DNA from: Methyloversatilis discipulorum
GTDB taxonomy: Bacteria; Pseudomonadota; Gammaproteobacteria; Burkholderiales; Rhodocyclaceae
NCBI RefSeq assembly: GCF_000385375.1
Contig: NZ_ARVV01000001.1
Span: 1,736,001 to 1,800,000, forward strand
Length of the DNA stretch: 64,000 nt
Direction of reading: 5' to 3'
Positions 58,271 to 64,000 of this stretch are shown piece by piece (position 1 is the stretch's first letter; every line of letters starts with the position of its first letter). The notes under the pieces are model-generated. The model did not search any database. It saw only the letters and a list, made by a program, of their open reading frames with translations, and was not told the DNA's origin. The position numbers and the translations under genes are program-made.

Positions 58271-59479
58271 TCAGGCCTTCACGTTCGGAGCACGCCGGGC
58301 CGGCTGCGCGGGCGCACCGACCAGGCTTTCGCGGTTCATCGGCACGCTCTTCGGTGCCACGGTGTCGCCCGGGCGGGTGCGCTGCAGGCCGCTGACGACG
58401 ATGCGCTCGCCGGCGTTGAGACCGTTCTCGACGATGCGCAGGCCGCTCTGGCGCGCACCGAGCCGCACTTCGCGATAGGCGGTGCGGTTGGTTTCGTCGA
58501 CCACCAGCACGAAGCGCTTGTCCTGGTCGGTGCCGATGGCGCGTTCGTCGATCAGCACCGCTTCGCGCGGCGCGCCGCCGCCGAGCCGGATGCGCGCGTA
58601 GAGGCCGGGCAGCAGCAGGCCGTCGGCGTTGTCGAAAACGGCGCGCACGCGGATGGTGCCGGACGAGGTGTCGAGGCGGTTGTCGACCGAGGCGACGGTG
58701 CCGCGGCGCGAGTGGCCTTCTTCGTCGGCCAGGCCGAGGAAGACCGGCACCGGCTCGCCGCCGGCGGCACGGGCCGGATTCACGTACTTCAGGAAGCTCT
58801 GTTCGTCCACGTCGAAGGCGGCGTAGATCCTGTCCATCGACACCAGCGTGGTCAGCGGCGTGGTGCCGGCGCCGGCGGCGACGATATTGCCCACGGTCAC
58901 TTCGGCGCGCGAAATGCGGCCGGACACCGGCGCGGTGATGCGCGTGTATTCGAGGTTGAGTTTCGCCGCGGTCAGCGCGGCCTGCGCTGCCTGCACCTGG
59001 GCGGCGGCTTCGCGCGCGGCGTTCTGCTTCTCGTCGAGATCGCGCTTCGCGATCGCGTTGTCGGCCGCCAGCCGCTGGCCGCGCGCCAGTTCGGTCGCGG
59101 TGTAGCCGGCACGCGTTTCGGCGGCGGCGAGCTGCGCCTGCGCGCGCTCGACTTCAGCGGCATAAGGGCGCGGGTCGATGGTGAACAGCACGTCGCCCTT
59201 CTTCACGCGGGCGCCGTCGCGGAAATGCACGGCGGTCAGCGTGCCGGACACCAGCGGCCGTATTTCGACGCGATCCACCGCCTCCAGCCGGCCTGAGTAA
59301 TCCTGCCAGTCGATGATGGTCTGGCGGCTGACCTCGGCCACTTCGACCGGGGTGGCGGCCGGCGCGGCCGCGGCGGCGGGCGGCGTGTCGGCTTGCGCGC
59401 GCATGACGGCAAAGCCGCCGGTGGCGACCAGTGCGGTGATGACGAGGGCGAGGGCGGTGCGCGTGTGCGGGATGGACAT
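58271..59479 (-). CDS. RND periplasmic adaptor (membrane fusion protein)
   Basis: A 402-residue adaptor with signal segment, lipoyl-like domain (VSGTLTAVHFRDGARVKKGDVLFTIDPRPY), a coiled-coil hairpin (residues about 95-160) and beta-barrel domains. AAGGAA precedes the ATG at 59479. It is the first pump gene, 53 bases after the esterase-like gene. Confidence 0.93.
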   Translation of the reverse strand: MSIPHTRTALALVITALVATGGFAVMRAQADTPPAAAAAPAATPVEVAEVSRQTIIDWQDYSGRLEAVDRVEIRPLVSGTLTAVHFRDGARVKKGDVLFTIDPRPYAAEVERAQAQLAAAETRAGYTATELARGQRLAADNAIAKRDLDEKQNAAREAAAQVQAAQAALTAAKLNLEYTRITAPVSGRISRAEVTVGNIVAAGAGTTPLTTLVSMDRIYAAFDVDEQSFLKYVNPARAAGGEPVPVFLGLADEEGHSRRGTVASVDNRLDTSSGTIRVRAVFDNADGLLLPGLYARIRLGGGAPREAVLIDERAIGTDQDKRFVLVVDETNRTAYREVRLGARQSGLRIVENGLNAGERIVVSGLQRTRPGDTVAPKSVPMNRESLVGAPAQPARRAPNVKA

Positions 59480-59532
59480 GGCGGCTTCCTTGCTGGAGGG
59501 TTGGATGGAATGAAGGGGTATCGGGTCGGTGT

Positions 59533-60378
59533 TCAGACGGCGTGCTGTGCGTCGTTGTGACGGGCGTCCGCGCGGCCGAGCCGGCAGCGCAGGAACTGGA
59601 CGACGCCATCGAGCAGCGGCGGATGGGCGGGCAGGGCGGCGTGCGTGATGCCGGCGAAGCGTTCGACCTGGGTGTGTACGCCGGCGGTGATCAGCGCCGC
59701 GGCATATTTCTCGGCTTCGCAATGCAGCAGGTCGCGGCCCGCGGTGGCGATATAGGCCGCCGGCAGACCGGCCTGGCGGCACGATTCCAGCGGTGCGGCG
59801 TAGGGGTGCAGGCGCTGCGACAGCTGCGGCAGATACTGGCGGTAGCAGTCGGCGCAGTCCTCGGCGCGCAGGTCGGACTGCAGACGCGCGGCGTCGCCGG
59901 TGCGCGTCATGCTCGGGTCCAGCATCGGGCCGATCAGCACCTGCACCGCGATGTGCACGTCCTGCCGGTCGCGCGCGATCATTGCCAGGCTGGCGGCGAG
60001 GTTGCCGCCGGCATCGTCGCCGGCGACCGCGATACGCTGCGCGTCGGCGCCGAGCGTGGCCGCGTTGTCGGCGGCCCACAGCGTCGCCGCGTAGGCGTCC
60101 TCAGGCGCGGCCGGGAACGGGTGTGCCGGCGCCAGCGCGTAATCGACCGATACCACGACGGCAGGCAGCGTCGCCGCGATGTAGTGCGCCGGCAGGTCGG
60201 CGTCGTCCAGCGATCCGCCGACGAAGCCGCCGCCGTGCAGATAGATCACCAGCGGCAGCAGGGTTTCCGAGCGCGGCCGATAGATGCGCAGCGGCAGGCG
60301 GCCGTGCGGGCCGGCAATGTCGATGTTGCGCACGTGCGGTGCAGCGGTGCCGTGCGCGTCCGGGTACAGCAGAGTCAT
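59533..60378 (-). CDS. Alpha/beta hydrolase of the HSL family with changed nucleophile
   Basis: A 281-residue protein with the HSL signature HGGGF (oxyanion hole) near residue 48. The nucleophile elbow, normally GDSAGG, reads GDDAGGNLA, so the catalytic serine is aspartate. The acid Asp (residue near 225) and His (THAALPAH) remain. It may be inactive as an esterase or have another role. The ATG at 60378 is preferred; 60399 is possible. Divergent from the LysR gene. Confidence 0.8.
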   Translation of the reverse strand: MTLLYPDAHGTAAPHVRNIDIAGPHGRLPLRIYRPRSETLLPLVIYLHGGGFVGGSLDDADLPAHYIAATLPAVVVSVDYALAPAHPFPAAPEDAYAATLWAADNAATLGADAQRIAVAGDDAGGNLAASLAMIARDRQDVHIAVQVLIGPMLDPSMTRTGDAARLQSDLRAEDCADCYRQYLPQLSQRLHPYAAPLESCRQAGLPAAYIATAGRDLLHCEAEKYAAALITAGVHTQVERFAGITHAALPAHPPLLDGVVQFLRCRLGRADARHNDAQHAV

Positions 60379-60431
60379 GCGGTCAGTCCTGCCGGCCATG
60401 CCGGGGTCAAGGTGTGACCGGATTCTGTATG

Positions 60432-60460
60432 TTGGCCCGTCGTGGATAAACTGGTCTAAT
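60432..60460 (+). promoter_or_regulatory. Candidate promoter of the LysR regulator
   Basis: TTGGCC and TCTAAT are 17 bases apart, with a start site near 60467. The same gap must also carry the divergent promoter of the esterase/RND genes and the LysR operator. Confidence 0.4.
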
Positions 60461-60544
60461 CTGGTAACACTGTTCGTTGAGTGCGAATAATCGGACGAGG
60501 GTCCGGTGCGCGCTCGCTTGCCCACCCTTGTCCGGAGTTGCGCC

Positions 60545-61543
60545 ATGGATCGTTTCCAGGCCATGCAGGTGTTCACCCGCGTCGTCGATTCCAACAGCTT
60601 CACGCGTGCCGCCGACAGCCTCGGGCTGCCGCGTGCCACCGTCACCACCGCGGTGCAGAACCTGGAGAACCTGCTGCAGGTGCGCCTGCTCAACCGCACG
60701 ACCCGGCGCATCAGCCTGACGCCGGACGGTGCGGCCTACTACGAGCGCTGCGCGCGCATCCTGGCCGACCTCGAGGAGGCCGAATCGTCCTTCCGCGAGG
60801 TCGCCCGCGGGCCCAAGGGTCGCCTGCGCATCGACGTGCCGGCGCCGGTGGGGCGGCTGGTGTTGATTCCGCGCATGTGCGAATTCCACAGCCGCTATCC
60901 GGACATCGAACTGGCCATCGGCATGGGCGACCGTCCGGTCGATCTGGTGCGCGAAAGCGTCGACTGCGTCATCCGCATCGGCGAACTGCAGGACTCGACG
61001 CTGGTCGCGCGACGCATCGGCACGATGGAAACCGTCACCTGCGCGTCGCCCGATTACATCGAACGTCACGGCGAGCCGGTCGCGCTGGCCGATCTGCAGC
61101 AGCATCGCGCGGTGCATTACTTCTCCAGTCGCACCGGTCGTATCTACGACCTCGATTTCGTCGTCGAGGGCGAGGTGACCGAAGTCAAGGTGCCGGGCAA
61201 GGTGTCGGTGAACGACGCTGACGCCTACGTCACCTGCGGTCTGCAGGGTTTCGGCATCATCCAGCCGCCGCGCTTCATGGTGCAGGCTCATCTGCAGTCG
61301 GGCGCCTTGCGCGAAGTGCTGCCGCAGTGGCAGCCGTCACCGATGCCGATATCGGTGGTCTATCTGCAGAACCGTCACCTGTCGCCCAAGGTGCGCGCCT
61401 TCGTCGACTGGGCGGCCGAACTGTTCGGGCGCTGCCCGATACTGGGCGGCTGCGACCAGGCCTGCAGCAAGGCCGAGCCGAAGGACGGCGACATGCGTCA
61501 GGCGATACTGGGCCTGCAGGCGGTCGAGGCCGGCAGCTACTGA
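60545..61543 (+). CDS. LysR-family transcriptional regulator
   Basis: A 332-residue regulator. The N-terminal helix-turn-helix is MDRFQAMQVFTRVVDSNSFTRAADSLGLPRATVT; the effector domain begins near GRLRIDVPAPVGRL. It belongs to the AaeR/DhcR-like group that often controls a divergent transporter operon. GGAG precedes the ATG. The divergent esterase-RND block is the probable target. Confidence 0.9.
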   Translation: MDRFQAMQVFTRVVDSNSFTRAADSLGLPRATVTTAVQNLENLLQVRLLNRTTRRISLTPDGAAYYERCARILADLEEAESSFREVARGPKGRLRIDVPAPVGRLVLIPRMCEFHSRYPDIELAIGMGDRPVDLVRESVDCVIRIGELQDSTLVARRIGTMETVTCASPDYIERHGEPVALADLQQHRAVHYFSSRTGRIYDLDFVVEGEVTEVKVPGKVSVNDADAYVTCGLQGFGIIQPPRFMVQAHLQSGALREVLPQWQPSPMPISVVYLQNRHLSPKVRAFVDWAAELFGRCPILGGCDQACSKAEPKDGDMRQAILGLQAVEAGSY

Positions 61544-61603
61544 TCGCGGCATGGACATTGTCGGTCGCAGGCTCCGATCCAGGCCGCTGCCGGGGCCGGA
61601 AAT

Positions 61604-62005
61604 TCATCTGCCTCGCCGCGGCGGGAAGTACCACCATGCCGCCGCCACCAGCAGTGCGAACAGCGAATAGGCGAGCGTGAACACCCAGGACGGCGCTTCG
61701 TAATAGAGCAGCCGCTGCACCCAGTGCTCGATGAAACTCGCACCGTAGGTCGCTTCGCCCGCCTGCCGGCGCAGCCACATTTCGAGCGTGGTCAGCGGAC
61801 AGGCCTGACCAAGCCAGGCCTGCGCGACGACGATGCCGATGGCGGCCAGATGGGCCAGCCGGAAAGACAGCGCGTTGACCCGGCGCCAGTTCAGCCTGTT
61901 GCCCACGATCACCAGCAGCAGTCCGCCGACGACGAACAGCACGACGGCGAAGTGCAGCAGCAGCACCAGATCGGCGAGCAGCGGGTAGGCGGACGGGAAA
62001 TTCAT
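61604..62005 (-). CDS. DUF2784 membrane protein
   Basis: A 133-residue protein with three or four membrane helices. LLADLVLLLHFAVVLFVVGGLLLV and the CPLTTLEMWLR block with GASFIEHWVQRLLYYEAP are family features. AGGAG precedes the ATG at 62005. Function is unknown. Confidence 0.85.
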   Translation of the reverse strand: MNFPSAYPLLADLVLLLHFAVVLFVVGGLLLVIVGNRLNWRRVNALSFRLAHLAAIGIVVAQAWLGQACPLTTLEMWLRRQAGEATYGASFIEHWVQRLLYYEAPSWVFTLAYSLFALLVAAAWWYFPPRRGR

Positions 62006-62133
62006 CCGGACTCCTGTTCCAGAATGGTGGGCGGTCCTGCAATCACCAGTCTCGCAGAACTTCTTCGCCCGGACATGGCGCTCCGCCATCGCGCGCGGAT
62101 AATCGTGCCGCACGACAACAGACCGGAGGACGC

Positions 62134-62835
62134 ATGAAGGACGTGAAGGCGGTGGTGTTCGACGTGTTCGGCACGCTGGTGGACTGGCGCACTTCGATCG
62201 CGCGCGAACTGCAGGCGGTGTTCGGCGACCGCGCCGATGCCTGGGCGCTTGCCGATGCCTGGCGGGCCGAGTACCAGCCGGCGATGGAGGAGGTGCGCGC
62301 CGGGCGTATTCCGTTCTGCAAGCTCGACCGCTTGCATCGGCGCAACCTCGACATCGTGCTCGCCCGCGCCGGTCTGGACGACTGCGACGAGGCGACGCGC
62401 GTCGCGCTCAACCTCGCCTGGCACCGCCTCGATGCCTGGCCGGACGTGGCGGCCGGTCTGCAGATGCTGCGTCGTGATTACCGGATCGCGCCATGTTCGA
62501 ACGGACATATCGCGCTGATGGTGAATCTGGCGCGGCGCAACGGCTTCGTCTGGGACGCGGTGCTGGGCGCCGAAGTGGCACGCGACTACAAGCCGCGACC
62601 GGTGGTGTATCTGGCGGCGGCCGACGCTTTCGATCTGGCACCGGCGCAGACGCTGATGGTTGCCGCGCATTCGTCCGATCTGGCTGCGGCGGCGGCAGCC
62701 GGTCTGCGTACAGCCTTTCTTGCGCGGCCGGACGAGTTCGGCGCGGGGCGGGGCGAATCAGCGGCGGCGGTTCCGGTCGACCTTGCTGTCGCCAGCGTGC
62801 CCGAACTGGCGCAGGCGCTGGCCGCACTGCGCTGA
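62134..62835 (+). CDS. HAD-type 2-haloacid dehalogenase-like protein
   Basis: A 233-residue HAD enzyme. The nucleophile Asp is in VVFDVFGTLVDWR, followed by a helical cap, APCSNGHIALM (motif II) and RDYKPRPVVYLAAAD (motif III Lys). It belongs to the haloacid dehalogenase type II group, which hydrolyses L-2-haloacids; a general phosphatase role is also possible. Confidence 0.82.
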   Translation: MKDVKAVVFDVFGTLVDWRTSIARELQAVFGDRADAWALADAWRAEYQPAMEEVRAGRIPFCKLDRLHRRNLDIVLARAGLDDCDEATRVALNLAWHRLDAWPDVAAGLQMLRRDYRIAPCSNGHIALMVNLARRNGFVWDAVLGAEVARDYKPRPVVYLAAADAFDLAPAQTLMVAAHSSDLAAAAAAGLRTAFLARPDEFGAGRGESAAAVPVDLAVASVPELAQALAALR

Positions 62836-62839
62836 GTGA

Positions 62840-64000
62840 TCAGCGCGCGTCGGCTCCGGCGGCGGTTTTCGCCGGTGCGCGCAGGATGCGTGCGACGAGC
62901 AGACTGGCGCCCGCCACCAGCACCGCGCCGCAGGCGGCGGTGAACTGCAGCGCGTCGGTGAACGCGACGTGTGCGGCCGAGAGCAGCGCGGCGCCGGCTG
63001 GCGCGGGCAACTGTGCGGCGGCAGCGACCGCACCGCCTATCGTTGACAGGGCTCCGGTCGACAACGCCGCCGGCAAGTCAGCTGGCATGCTTCCGGTCAG
63101 CAGGTGACGGTAGATCAGCGTGCCCAGGCTGCCGAACAGCGCGATGCCCAGCGCGCCGCTGAACTCGGCGCTGGTTTCCGACAGCGCAGCGGCCGCGCCA
63201 GCGCGTTCCGGCGGCGCCGAACTGACGATGATGTCATTGCCTATCGTGAATACCGGCGCCATGCCCAGACTCATCACGACAGTGGCGGCGACCAGCACGG
63301 CGAGGCCGTGCGGGCCATCGATCAGCGTCAGCAGTGCGAAGCCGACGGCGGTGATCGCCATGCCCCACACCAGTATCGACACCGCCGACACGTGCCGCGC
63401 CAGTCGCGGCGACAGCAGCGAACCGAACACGAAGCCGAGTGACCACGGCAGGATGGCGACGCCCGCTTCCAGCGGCGACAGGCCGAGCACCAGTTGCAGG
63501 TGCTGGGCGATGAAGATGTAGACGCCGAACATCGCCAGGCAGGACAGCGCGTAGGCGGCCACCGTGGCGCTGAAGGCAGGGCGGCGGAACAGTGCGACGT
63601 CGAGCAGCGGGTAGGCGATGCTCCGCTGACGCCGCACGAACAGCACGCCCAGGCTCACGCCCGCCAGCAAGGCGACCAGCGCCGGCGCATCGGGCCCGAG
63701 CGTCGCCGCGTGCTTCAGACCGTAGATCGTGCTCAGCACAGCGGACAGCGACAGTGCCACGCTGGGCAGGTCGATGCGGCCCGCGTGCTCGTCGCGATAC
63801 TCCGGCAGCAGCGAGGGGCCGAGCAGCAGGAGCAGTGCCATCACCGGCACCGCCAGCAGGAAGGTCGAGCCCCACCAGAAGTACTGCAGCATGACGCCGC
63901 CGATCAGCGGACCGAGTGCACTGCCGACCGAGAAGGCGGTGATCCAGATGCCGATCGCGAACTGCCGCTCGTGCTCGTCATGGAACATGTTGCGGATCAG
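62840..64000 (-). CDS. MFS multidrug transporter, DHA2 type (C-terminal part)
   Basis: 387 residues are visible; the gene continues past the end of the window. About ten helices are present, with the GSALGPLIGGVML block near the start matching motif C of 14-helix drug exporters (EmrB/QacA). It ends 4 bases after the dehalogenase stop, tail to tail. Confidence 0.85.
   Translation of the reverse strand: MIRNMFHDEHERQFAIGIWITAFSVGSALGPLIGGVMLQYFWWGSTFLLAVPVMALLLLLGPSLLPEYRDEHAGRIDLPSVALSLSAVLSTIYGLKHAATLGPDAPALVALLAGVSLGVLFVRRQRSIAYPLLDVALFRRPAFSATVAAYALSCLAMFGVYIFIAQHLQLVLGLSPLEAGVAILPWSLGFVFGSLLSPRLARHVSAVSILVWGMAITAVGFALLTLIDGPHGLAVLVAATVVMSLGMAPVFTIGNDIIVSSAPPERAGAAAALSETSAEFSGALGIALFGSLGTLIYRHLLTGSMPADLPAALSTGALSTIGGAVAAAAQLPAPAGAALLSAAHVAFTDALQFTAACGAVLVAGASLLVARILRAPAKTAAGADAR

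Overview
The window is high-GC, densely coded DNA typical of a betaproteobacterium. The housekeeping blocks (ffs-dnaX-ebfC-recR, petABC-sspA-sspB, accA-tilS) are arranged as in that class. Genes for C1-carrier biosynthesis (mfnD/mfnF/mfnE-like and a HisA-like partner), a PQQ alcohol dehydrogenase with its PedF cytochrome, and a tungsten aldehyde oxidoreductase cluster point to a facultative methylotroph of the Rhodocyclales type. Methyloversatilis is my best guess; it is an inference and was not tested by a database search. No tRNA, rRNA, CRISPR array, insertion sequence or prophage was found.

Bases 1-10626 form an alcohol-to-acid oxidation block. It holds the end of a PQQ-linked metallo-hydrolase, a PQQ alcohol dehydrogenase with the lanthanide-type Asp-x-Asp motif, a sigma-54 activator of the AcoR type, cytochrome c-550 (PedF-like), a periplasmic binding protein, and an AOR operon (ferredoxin, tungstoenzyme, FAD subunit, MoaD-like protein, one unknown). 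Two good sigma-54 promoters and repeated ACACCTG boxes in three upstream regions suggest that one activator runs both halves.

Bases 10684-24612 are mostly core genes: SRP RNA, dnaX, ebfC, recR, a CoA-transferase, the cytochrome bc1 operon, sspA/sspB, accA, tilS, a CPBP-family membrane protease, and a lapG-lapD pair for c-di-GMP control of adhesin release.

Bases 24633-42076 are more accessory: an acyltransferase-like gene, several unrecognised genes, a 1682-residue alpha-2-macroglobulin, two tandem secreted proteins sharing 12 cysteines, an odd quinoprotein lacking standard active-site residues, a DUF2007 protein, pbpC, a cupin and an HDOD protein. REP-type palindromes lie in several gaps, including a 128-bp tandem duplication at 42095-42350.

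Bases 42462-50267 hold katG, the methylofuran-type cluster on the minus strand (ATP-grasp, MfnF-like, a 60-residue membrane protein, kinase), a divergent HisA-like gene and a membrane diguanylate cyclase. Bases 50240-64000 hold mtfA, an unknown gene, a minus-strand block (esterase-like, RND adaptor, RND pump, outer-membrane factor, SDR, 2-hydroxyacid dehydrogenase), a divergent LysR regulator, a DUF2784 protein, a HAD dehalogenase-like enzyme and the end of an MFS exporter.
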